Source: Fluviicola sp. (lineage in GTDB: Bacteria; Bacteroidota; Bacteroidia; Flavobacteriales_D; Crocinitomicaceae). From it: 64,000 nucleotides of DNA. The notes beneath the pieces were generated by a model. That model saw only the letters and a program-made list of their open reading frames with translations, was not told the origin of the DNA and made no database searches. The position numbers and the translations under genes are program-made. The DNA lies in contig NZ_JAQSWB010000006.1 in the NCBI RefSeq assembly GCF_029266855.1, positions 62,001 to 126,000 on the forward strand, read 5' to 3'. Shown here piece by piece: positions 11,301-20,300 of the stretch; position 1 is the stretch's first letter, and each line of letters opens with the position of its first letter.

Positions 11301-13380
11301 TCAGCGTCCATCCCGATAAGTCCCAAAGTCGGATTAATCGGTGAAGAGTACCTTTCCATTTTGGAAGCGCACTACTAAAATTGATGTGATATTTCTGAAT
11401 ATCTCCTGCATCTTTTACCTGAACAATGGATAATTTCCCTTCCCAGAATTTCATGTTGACCACTTGTTCCGTTTCTTCGGAACTTAAGCCGCTTTTTCGA
11501 CGAAAGTCCAATACGTCCGTATCTACTGCTGCTGCCAGGTTTTGATTTATTATTAAATCGTATTGTTCCTTAGAAAGATTTAAACTTTCAATAGCCATTA
11601 CCAGTTTTTCACTTGCATTGGGTGATGGATACAGATACTCTAAGACTTCCAGTCTCGTTAAATTGAAATAGGAAAGCCAGACACGAACTTCATCTAAGTA
11701 TTGATTGTAGGGCAGTGAAAATTCCAGTGATGGTTTTTCCTGGCTAAGCCGTTCAACAATTGATTTACTATTCCCCAACTGCTTGTTTATAAATGTAATA
11801 AGCACTTGATTGATGATTTCCACATATGGAATTCGCTTGTTTGTATTGTCGCATGTTAGTGGCAATTTCCATAAATCGGGTCTTCTGACCTTCAAATGGA
11901 TCGGATGAGTATCTTCCAGGATTTTTACATCCACTCCGCCTGGTTTGTGAACCAAAACACGTTTCTCCGTAAACCGCATTAAATCCACAAAATAGGCCGC
12001 CGGACTAAGTACCGATTTGCAACTTTCGCATTCACAATAGTTTTGGGATCCAAATAAGTCCTCTATACTGTCAATGTCTTTTAATCCGTTCAATTCTTTT
12101 ACATGATCCCAATTGGAGACTTTACCCAGGCCTTTTAAAATCTCATCTTTAGCCGGAGTTAGATTTGAGAGCGTTTTATTCAAATACGGGTTAGAAATAA
12201 TTTCACGGTAAGCAAAATAACCGTTTACTGCTGCTTCGTGGTGGTATTGAGCTTTGTGCTTGATTTCCATTGCATCCGCTTCATCGATCCCTAACTCGCG
12301 CATAAGTGATTGGTGGGATGTATTAACAGCTTTTTTGACGTTGACTTCTTTTTTGAATAATAGAGCCGCCATGTTGCTGTCATTGCTTAATTGCAGCGAT
12401 TGCTGTGCCAATGACAATTCCCGGATCAACTCCGGAGTAGGACGGGAAATTCCTTCAATTTTTTCATTCAGGTCGCCTGTTTCCAGTGAGATAATCGGTT
12501 CGTTTTTTAAATCAAAGGTTTTATTGCTTGAATAAAAGGCACGAAATTGCTTGCTGGGTGAAGGTTTTAGAGATGCATCAAGCGCTAACCACTCTGGTTT
12601 TTCCAGAATCCGGTGCATAAAGAATGCAGAAGGGTTCTCAGCTTCTACCATAGACAAAACATCGTCCACATAGGACTCAATACTTTGCGAATCAGGAAGG
12701 CTTATTTTCTCTTTCTGAAGAATCCGTGTCAGTGAATCGCTATTGTGTTGGATCAGATCTTCGGTTTTATGAATCCCTTTCTTTGAAAAAGCTATCAGCA
12801 CCCCGGCATTGCTTTGTGTAGCTCTTAATAAATCTACTGTGTTATTTAACGTCAAAGCATCCGATCCACTCAGCTTTTTCTGATCCTGCCATTGTGCAAT
12901 TAACTGTGCTTTTTGATCATTGGATGTCGTGAAAAAATGATCCAATTCCGGATCCTTAATCCCCCTTTTTAAGCTATCCAAACTGGACAAGGAACGGAGT
13001 TTCCGGAGATTTTCCTCGCTAATCGGATCAGGTGAAGTGGTATCTGTGTCATCTTCATCCGTTGAATCCACATCCCGGTCAATCGTAATGATTACCTCCT
13101 CATTTGCCCTATCTAAATTCCACAACACGGTATTCTCTGTGCTGTAAACCAGGTTGCCTTCTGCAAAGATCTTGAAATAAAGATCCGGCTTCCGGTCAAA
13201 AAACAACTCTTTGAACCGTGCTTGGGTAAAGCTTAGTTGAAAAGATCCGTCTTTATTGCTGATTGTTTCAGCAATAAAATCATCAAAGAATAAATCTTTG
13301 TCCCATGCTTCGATGCGTAAGTCGCTCAATGGTTTTTTAGCATTATTAATTAACCTACCGTGAATAGTGTGCTTTTTCAT
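5338..13380 (-). CDS. Tc toxin subunit A (TcA), pore-forming translocation and receptor-binding component
   Basis: A 2680-residue protein, second gene of the Tc operon. Residues 1-100 look like a transthyretin/carboxypeptidase-regulatory beta-sandwich (IHGRLINNAKKPLSDLRIEAW). A VRP1/SpvA-type region follows, with its hallmark FGSQNYCECESCKSVLSP and AAYFVDLM at 443-467. The conserved ABC-toxin block (EWEWRKNYRVWEANRKIFLF, then a PENYVAPEIRD-type run) is at about 1220-1325 and the neuraminidase-like region at about 1350-1550. A Lys/Gly/Pro-rich stretch at about 1935-2000 matches the place of the stretchable linker of TcA proteins. Long helices (about 2110-2360) with a hydrophobic tip (GGLALIPQVGSPF) form the channel, and the TcB-binding domain starts near 2420 (TYPGYFRRIIKSVRVTIP). 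In known Tc toxins TcA forms a pentamer that binds the target and injects the TcC cargo. There is no signal peptide. It starts 37 bases after the upstream stop. Identification is firm; the target is unknown. Confidence 0.93.
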   Translation of the reverse strand: MKKHTIHGRLINNAKKPLSDLRIEAWDKDLFFDDFIAETISNKDGSFQLSFTQARFKELFFDRKPDLYFKIFAEGNLVYSTENTVLWNLDRANEEVIITIDRDVDSTDEDDTDTTSPDPISEENLRKLRSLSSLDSLKRGIKDPELDHFFTTSNDQKAQLIAQWQDQKKLSGSDALTLNNTVDLLRATQSNAGVLIAFSKKGIHKTEDLIQHNSDSLTRILQKEKISLPDSQSIESYVDDVLSMVEAENPSAFFMHRILEKPEWLALDASLKPSPSKQFRAFYSSNKTFDLKNEPIISLETGDLNEKIEGISRPTPELIRELSLAQQSLQLSNDSNMAALLFKKEVNVKKAVNTSHQSLMRELGIDEADAMEIKHKAQYHHEAAVNGYFAYREIISNPYLNKTLSNLTPAKDEILKGLGKVSNWDHVKELNGLKDIDSIEDLFGSQNYCECESCKSVLSPAAYFVDLMRFTEKRVLVHKPGGVDVKILEDTHPIHLKVRRPDLWKLPLTCDNTNKRIPYVEIINQVLITFINKQLGNSKSIVERLSQEKPSLEFSLPYNQYLDEVRVWLSYFNLTRLEVLEYLYPSPNASEKLVMAIESLNLSKEQYDLIINQNLAAAVDTDVLDFRRKSGLSSEETEQVVNMKFWEGKLSIVQVKDAGDIQKYHINFSSALPKWKGTLHRLIRLWDLSGWTLKELDFIFQALDIQHNNLNSAAILKLASFRKIQQLLKLDVPVLMGILKGLAETNDDASIITWKQLLPADWITNEEAKLEDLVANTDDDSFNLLMRLQGAFGVNSADMLACLVLLKDTIGTPIAPNGPIKIVFNTDTLNLIYRYIQLYKWTGLGSVETFVNLLEVWGKGTVKYFTNVNEDIPDFVRFLNTFSKNQISMEDLIYLFGEELKTAVLIEEDKTALTSADVKELLASDAFATGNKFQLLFNKWMETEPAVLGYYRHFIEVSDADLDNLFTDLGGVTSDATYIAFSNIKKRLERLQFLAEKFKIKADDLKVIAVEVQDCIYPKFGFTVWQDMEWVKEFAYLGTWINETETLRNFDLWLTLRSIEKENLLPLAVQKAIAKWKKIDIAQVTTNLVKTSSITVIKNIWDRFDWAKKLNVSSDLIDKLKTTNVLAELGTQSQMLQNAIRSKFSTNEAWESAIQDFKNKLSSNKRDALCNYVIFNADIRAKGFGFDDREDLYRYFLLDVSMGDCFTLPRIVAATNSLQTYINRCLLGFEQSKDEKVIVSLDVDEKQEWEWRKNYRVWEANRKIFLFPENYVAPEIRDNKSPEFKELEDELLQQKLNPEVVENAYKKYIQQIMTLAELKIAGAYHDTENKRIYLFGKTNKQPVEYYYRHVEFLKNGGILWSNWEKMNVAIPAEDVSAIRYNGKLYVFWTSFQRKDISNVTQGTQSIKMHTYDVYANYSFLQVDNKWCAPQKIELDYRKSSPFDPFLRLEKYKNQVTSGNTPSFKPGAEEIRENVLKEFERTVYRKPYPSKTPDRNLLRLDYIWTDKKNALQPVYKNTRAVFDGFTKNVKIKIDMPIIGTMTFEIEFAFNRFDQIVNVASSSNQDSPPSPITIPSKTFTVKLGDDKLDFIFSFNAAGSQYTLKTGNSAGNKLMFFKDPNKEIGNGSVDLIHQIDYVPVNSLEYRKNFIKLADQKKVPSVLPTPSQFVSLKQEYNTYYDSFANFYVTNGANNYADGVNDYMIRQNDMVAILTTPTLPDSNNGHKLNPEYIQLLWDKVSLSMDDLLDYNTQRQVSTQIDYSKSFGNYFFELFFHIPMRIADHLNAAGKYREANQWYSYIYNPTAIKEKFEQLVFPHDVNWRFAAFRNIGIKKLKEIYSDPNTIEMYQRNPGNPHAIARLRIGAYQKNVVMKYLDNLMDWGDYLFEQYTPESTSEARHLYDIVKTILGDKPEKTGQCKETPTLSYEDINVTKNSEFIYNLFGPVNKGPQGKVAAPQKAAKKGGPTVISSKGIQNSTPFAKVRSSKDPIKNSYVQDKKQGRPTKPQNYFDIDSDLIFCFPHNKDFIAYWDRVNDRIYKLNNCMDLNGVKKLMPAFAPEIDPALLARMVAAGMSFDEIAAAIGGQLPNHRFVYLIEKAKQFCGVVQNFGGALFSAIEKRDVEELTLLRTRHEQNILTLTTKNKKRQIDQAKTNHENLVKSKANIENRKAHYEGLIEEGLIEWENVEQIAKWTAGSIRTAEGVLQFLSGGLALIPQVGSPFAMKYGGAELGSSANNFASALDATAKIADNVAILAGLEGSHQRREEDWKFQLSTATHDLLAMAEQLRSSEIAVAMAEFDLELHETNIDQYKELYEFYTTKFSDYKHYTFQVQQLQKLYRMAFNLAYDFSMQAQKAFEFERFGTEITSNFIQSDNWMNDKNGLLAGERLMLQLLQLEKEFIDTDKRTMEITQHFSMLQIAPDKLYELKETGECIDFSIPEAVFDLTYPGYFRRIIKSVRVTIPCIAGPYTNIGATLALGTNKIRNDKDSALVDFAFNGCEMIATSNAQNDGGQFELNFRDERYLPFEGAGAVSSWTLSLPKAKRAFDYTTISDVIIQISYTADYDGVFKDTVETSLIAALNAINGKGLIRVFSLRHDFPNKWNLLTLPANNTDHILELKAEHFPYFTSMTEIESIEPKCYTIDSSNKLEFMPDNEGITKENKMKIKVPKTAGKKGYKDVIFFVKYKAK

Positions 13381-13417
13381 AATCGTTATATTTTTTTTGG
13401 ATGATGATTACTCATAC

Positions 13418-14314
13418 TTATTTTACTCCTTTATAAAAAAGGAATTGTTTTTGTGGAACTCCTGGTATTCCGAACTCCTGGTATTTGGAAGGGTTGGCTA
13501 TTTTCTTCGCTTCTTCGGGGTTATCTGCCATCCATTTTTCGCTTCTGGCCCAAGTTGGAAAATAAACCTTCAAGCCTTCAAATTCCCTTAAGTAATAGTT
13601 ACCTGGCGGTTTGTTTTTATCCAGGTTTTGTGGACTCACCCAATGCGTCGCACCCTGTGTCGGATCATTCACATCGGGTGTTGCATCTGCGAGTCTTGCG
13701 TCAGCAGCAATAACACTATCTTTAAAATTTCTTAAGAATAAATCCTTGGCATTTAATCCTGCGGCTTTTTTATTTGCAGCGATTTTTTCTGCTTTCTCAG
13801 CTCGGGTTGAAAGATCGGCAAGTCTCTTCTCAACGCCTATATAGTGCGATATATCTGCCCCTTTTGGTACAACCAACGTCCCACCATTTCTATTCATCCA
13901 GGCATATGCAACTCCTTTTTTGGCCGCATCACTTTGATTTGGGGCCTCATTAACAACTACGTTTGCCAATAACAACGAGTCATCTGTAAATTTATGTGTA
14001 GAATAAAAATTAAGTAAGTCTTCAATTTTACCAAGTTGAGTTTTAAGCTTAAAAATCCCGGCTTCCTTCCTTGCATCATATAACTTAGAATAAATCTGAT
14101 CACTTATATAAGCAGCTCTCGTTCTCTTTTTTTTATCGGCTTCGCTTAACTTATCATATTGCTTACCGTAGATGGTTTTCATATAGGAATCATCTTTTGC
14201 AAACCGATCTTCAATTTTCTTTTCTTTATCTGCTATACTATCATTGAGGCTCTTTTTTCTATCTGTAAGATGCTTTTTCGCATCCGTTATAAATTGCTTA
14301 TTCTCTTTTGAAAG
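13418..14314 (-). other. Variable toxin (cargo) domain of TcC, SleB/cell-wall-hydrolase-like
   Basis: This is the C-terminal 298 residues (2230-2527) of the TcB-TcC fusion, after the Rhs core motif. Residues 2230-2335 are charged, Lys-rich and helical, with a likely coiled coil. Residues 2341-2371 read LLLANVVVNEAPNQSDAAKK followed by GVAYAWMNR, which fits the SleB/Hydrolase_2 pattern of a catalytic Glu (here E2352) followed by an alanine-rich helix ending in NR. Residues 2446-2454 are DPTQGATHW, matching the DPTGGA-type loop of the same family, and an aromatic-rich tail follows. SleB enzymes are lytic transglycosylases cutting peptidoglycan. The match is by eye to motifs only, so the family call is moderate. 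Confidence 0.6.
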
Positions 14315-17300
14315 ATGTCCGGTTTTATCCAATAAATTAATTGGGTTATTCCTTGCATACGCGTAAAGATTCACTCCATCTCCAATTCCGATCGGATCAC
14401 TACTCAGCCACCTGCCAAGCCACGGCAAATAATACCGGGCACTGTGGTATTCCAATCCGGTTTCTTCATCGCGCTCCATGCCGGTATACCGATAGCGTTT
14501 TGCGGAAGATTTGATAGCAGCATTGATTGCCTGGTAAGCAGTTGTACCGAAAGGATGGTATTCTTCGTATGAAATCAGTTTCGCATTTGGTGATCCATCC
14601 AGTTCCAATGATGCAGAACCCAGATGGTTGTGTAATTGGTAACGCACCAACTGTTTTTCTGTGCCGTCATTAACCCCGTTGCGGGTTTCTACCATCACAA
14701 AACGATGTCCTTCGTCTACCAGACTCAGACTTACTCTTTCCAATCCTGCATTGGTTCCGGTGTGTTTTTTATACCATTCGTAACCTGCAACATAGATACG
14801 CTCTTCCTTTTTGGTAGGCGCTTGGTTATTTACTGCCTGATTTTCGGTTATTTTTCGAATCCGCTGTCCGCTTCCGTCGTATTGGTAATAAGTAATGACA
14901 GGAATATTGTCTTCGGTACATTGTTGCCTGGAAGTTAAGACTACTTCTTCCTTGAAATTCCAGCTGATCTGCTCCAAATGGGGCAGCTCTTCCAGGAAAC
15001 CATGTGCTGCGTGGTGCTTGTACTTCGTGTAATTGGCAGGATTGCCGTTGTCACCGATTTGTGTGCTTTTCAAGCGGTTATTTACTGTTTCGTAATCATA
15101 GCCTCTTGTCCAGTTACCACCAACTGCAAGGTGTTTCATCTCCCGGATGTTTCCTACTTCATCGTATTGGTAACGCTGGGTATAATTGCGGACTGCCATG
15201 GAATCTCCCGAGTTCACAGCATGCATAAAAGGCTTGTCGTTCCAATTATCACAGGTACCGAAATTGAGTGCAGCGCTGTTTTCTCTTCCTGTTGCTTCTA
15301 CTAAACGATACAAAGCATCATAGGTATATTCGCTAACAGGTTCAATTACCGAGTTGGCAAAGAAACTTATTGGGATTGCTTTGTCTTCTATCGTTGTAAT
15401 ATTTCCAACAGCATCGAAGGTGTAATGCAGGTTTTGAAGGACTTCATTATTCAAACGTTTGCTTTCCAGTCTTTTTAATCTGAAGGTTTCTTTGTCATAG
15501 TGAAACCGGGTACTTACATCATTGCCATAAGTGATTTTTTCACGTTGTCCCTTTTCGTTGTAGTCAATGTTTTTGATATAAATGGAAGTAAGCGCATCTC
15601 CAGGATGTAAAATACTTTCACCGTTCAGCAGTCCTCCTTCATTGTAGGAAGGTGTTCTGACACTTCCATCCGGTGAGGTTTGCCTGGTTATCCTGCCCAA
15701 AGCATCTGTCTCAGTTTCAAAAACAAATCCGGTACCGGGTTCCAAAACAAGATTTAGATTCGCAAGCTTGGCATCTGTCCAATTGGCAACTTCTTTGTAA
15801 TTGCTCGCCAATTTTCGGGTAGTGGAATGTGGTTGACCTTTAAAATCATAATTAGAGACATCCATTAATCCTGCTGTATCGTAATGCTGAATCACCTGTC
15901 CCAATATGTTTTTAGCCTGTAAAAGCCCTTCATTACTCCTATTTGGTAACAACAGACTCTCGCCGTAAACAATCCGGTCATAGATATTGTTCAACAGGCT
16001 ATCTCCGGGTTTTCCAACAGTATTGATCACCACACTATAAAGCGGACGGTGCGCCACATCATAGAAGTATTGAAACTCATGGTCTCTTTCATCCCAGGTG
16101 CATAGTGGATTGCCTAATATATTGGTTAATAACCAACGTTTTCCGGCATCCATGCTCTGTTGGTAGGCCAAATTTCCCAGCATGCCGTATTTGTACTGCA
16201 TTACCACATTATTCCTGGCATCTGTTACTATCCTGAGATTTCCTTCAACATCTAAATCTGTGCGTGTAAGCTGAAATTCATCAGTTTCGGTTTGAATGTT
16301 TCGGATGTGGTCTACCGATAAAATAGGTCTTCCTAATGTGTCAAAGTGAAGTGTATTTGGTGTGTTTGCATGTTTAGCAGCCTTAAGTGCAGCTTTTTTT
16401 TCTTTTGCATCAGCTCCGACTGCTGTTCTGGTGATATACCAGTCACTTTCCAATACCGTATCATTCGCATCGTATATTTCTTGTTTCCACGAATCGAATA
16501 GTACTTTCGAAAAAGTTCCGTCCGGTAGTTCGGTTTTGATCAAACGACCGGCTGCATCATAATACATAACCGGGCTTACTCCTGTTTCAACCAATTCTTT
16601 ATAATCTTCGTATTTCCAGGTAGTTGAAAAATACGGTTCATATTGTTTTACAGGATTTCCCTTATTGTTTTTGATCGTTTTTCCATTTCCGATCCAGCGA
16701 AGTTGCTTGGGAACAGTTGTGTCTGTATTGATCTCGGTTATATCCAGGGTATTATCCGGATTGACAATTACTTGTTTGGCAAGGCCTGGCTCAGTTTGAA
16801 CTTTTTTCATGATTACTTCCCCAAGACCACTCGAATATTCAAATGCTATCTGAATCTTACTTTCAGGATTCAGGTTCCCGTCTGTTTTCCGGTAATGTGT
16901 TTCTCTGCCAATTGCCGCAACCACAACCGGTTTGCCATTTGTCATATAGGTTTCAAAATCATACACAAAACGGGTGGTGGCATGGTTCAATAAATTTTTT
17001 CCAATAGTGGTAAGATCAACAGAATTAGCCGCTTGAAAAAAACTAAGAACAGCTGCAGTTTCTGCCGGATCGCTTATTTCCGATATTCCTGTCAAATCAT
17101 CTGCCTGGTCACCTTTACCCAGTAATGCACTTGCTTTTATTAAACCTAATTCATCACTGATGACTTCTGAAAAGTTGCCATTCACATCTTTCATTTTTTT
17201 GGGTGAAAGTGTTCGGAAATTAAAGCTGTCGACGCCGGATTTATTTCCTAAAGCATCTGTGGTTTCTTTAATGAAAAGACAATCCGGTCCATTAAATTTC

Positions 17301-20300
17301 ACCTTGGTTACTGCACCATAAGGATCTGTATATGAAACCGGGGTATAAAACCGGTTTTGTGCTTTAATAAGCGAGTCTGCCCAGGGAATCCCAGGATCAA
17401 TAAAATTCATTTTGCCTGATGGGATCCACCAGTTTGTATCCCCGTCGCTTGAAAAGTATTTACCTTCTTTCATCAGATCAACCAATTCACTGTCTGATTT
17501 TTTTTCGGAATAAATAGCATGCAACAGTTCTTTGGTATATGCCAATTGGTAACTGTCGTAAGGAAGAGCCAGTGATTCTAACTGATTGGGAGCTAATCCT
17601 GTTTGTAGGTTGTTGCTGTAATAGGTTGAGCGGACATGCTCTATTAATCGCTTTTGTGGAGTTGATCCGTTTAACGGCTTGTCCAACTCATGGTAAAGAG
17701 CAGTATCCGAATTGGCATCCGAAAGTATGTCCTCAAAATCACTCAATGAGTAATAAACATTACTTTTTGAAACCCCTTTCAGTTCATAGCTTTTGGTTTC
17801 GGATGGTAATCGCAAACGGTAAACGTCATTTCCAATCACATCATTTGTAAACTGATTTCTGGTATAAATAGTAATTGTTTTTCCCTGTTCAGCTTGTGTT
17901 TCCGGTGGAAGTGCTGCATCAACAACTAATCTCGGATACACTACAGAGGCCGATTCCAGTACATTGCCATATTCGTCCAGTTTGATATTAAAACTATGTG
18001 CAATGCGCGGATCTGCCGCATTTCGTTCATAATTATACGAAATGGATTCACTTTCTTTCACAATAAAAACCGCATGCTTGTTCTTGCCTTTGGGCTGCAG
18101 CAATTCAATCACACAATTATGAGTTGCTACAGAGAAAGGTGTGAGTTCTTTTTTACGGGCAGCATCCGTGTTTCCGAATTTAGCGGCATCTTTTGCAAAT
18201 GTTTCTACACGTAATCCCATTCCCTTACAAGACCGGTAAGCTTCCTGCCATTCCTGCATGGAAAGGTTGTCCAGTAGTATCGGATCAATTCCGGGAGCAG
18301 TAATTAGTCTTGCATCGGGTAATGTAACTTCGTGATGTGTTACCGGGAATCCTTGTCGCTGAATTTCTTCGTGCCAATAATCTTTCGCAAATTGATTGAG
18401 GATCGTTTCATTTCGTAGAAAAGCGCCCGTATGATTCCAGGTTTTTGTTATTATCGGTTCTTGATGCAATGTTTCATCGGTAATATTTACAGCACCACTC
18501 TTTACCCAGTGTTCGAACGTTTCAGCGTCTGTTTGCTGTACCATACCAAAACCTCTGAATTCGCGTTCCGCATGATCGTAATATCCATGATGATAGCTGT
18601 ATTCACTGGTAAACTTATGTCCTGAAATTTTATCTTTTGTGGTGGTTTTCGAAACACAATGAATTGGAAAATGCAGTTTTGTTACCCAGGGTTTTCCGGC
18701 CAGCTTATCTTCCAGGTAAAATTTAGTAGAAGGCGTATATTCCAGTGAAACTTCTTTGCCCAGATTGTTTTTATAAGAAACCAGGATATGCGGTTTCTGA
18801 CTGTTCATCAGATCGATGTATTTCAGCGGAACATCACCGTCTTTTGATAAGGAACTCGACCATACAATACAGGCAACACCATTTCCCAATAAGTCCGTTA
18901 CCGTTATTTTGGATTGAGAATGGATTTCAGGAAAAGAATCAATTTCAAATGGCGAAGTACCAAAGCGATTTCCACTCAGATTTTTCCAGCAGGTAAATTT
19001 GCTTTTCCCCAAATAGATAATATCGGCTGTACCTGATCCGTCGATATCAGCCAAATGCAAATAGGATGGGTCAAATGCATCGGGATGATCAAAAACAGGT
19101 GAATTGTCAAATCCCACTTTTGCCCCGAATTTTCCATATCCAAGGTTCGGCCAATAACATACTTCACCGTTCCGGATTCGTAAAATATCAGTTAATCCGT
19201 CACCGGACATGTCGGCCAAAAAGATTGTTTGTTCGGCATCTGCAAAAATGATGTGCGGACCGGTTTCTTCATCGAACGATTTGAGTGTTTGTTCTGCGGG
19301 AGAAAATCCATCTCTGCCTTCAGATTCATACCAGGTAAAAACATTTTCTTCAGAAATGACTAACTCCGGTTTACCATCTCCATTCAGGTCCAGCATACGG
19401 GTATTCGGGTCACTGAAATTAATAGTGGGAAGAGTTTTAAATGACTGCAAGCCCTGCCACTGATTGTCATCATCCAGTTCAAAGAAACCCCGTGGTTCTG
19501 CTCCGTAACTAACGAGTTGCTTTCCACCATCTCCATCCAGGTCAGCGAGTTGAAGTTGCCTACCCAAGCCCGTAAATGAAGGTTTGGGAGAAACTAATTT
19601 TGCCTGTTCAAATTTTCCGTCTCCCAGGTTGTGTTTATAATACCAACCGTTTGCCTGTTCTGTTAAAATGCCGGATAAACCTTCATTATATAAATCTGTG
19701 AATTGGTAGTCCTGTTCGTCTAAACCCGCCGGTGCATGAACCAATGCATCAGGAGAAATGGTTTTCACTTCCTTGTTCCACTGATGCTTTTGGTATTCAA
19801 ACTCCATTGGTGGGGAATGCTTGTGCGAATAGCTTCCATCCGGTTTTTTGATATAACCGAAAGAAGTGATTTTAGTCAGAAAAGTAAAAGCTTGCTCGGT
19901 GGCTGAATCGTATTCAAAGTTTATAGATTTTATAAGTGTTTTTTTATCTGATTTATTGGCTTTTAAAGCCAGTTCCTCAAAAATATGGAAGAGTAGAACC
20001 CGCTTGCATAGCCTTGTGGTCCTGATTTCAAAACCTGCTTTATAGTCTGAAAAAGCATCAGTTCTGAAATCCCATGGATTCAGTGTGTCAAATGCTTCGG
20101 TATTGGAGTCGGTTGTACCGTAATCAAATACGGTTTGAAATAAATAATCTGCTTCAGCAGGAAATGCATCTCCGAATTTTTTGTAAGGTGTTTTATTTCC
20201 GTATAGTACCTTGTCGGGGTAGAGATTGGTGTAGGTAATTGAACCGTTTTTCAGCCGATTTCTGTTATGTAGGGATGAATCGTCAAAACCGGTGGAATCT

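Noticed and set aside
13381-13417. A promoter or terminator between the two Tc genes
   Set aside because: Only 37 AT-rich bases with no stem or promoter match; co-transcription is more likely.
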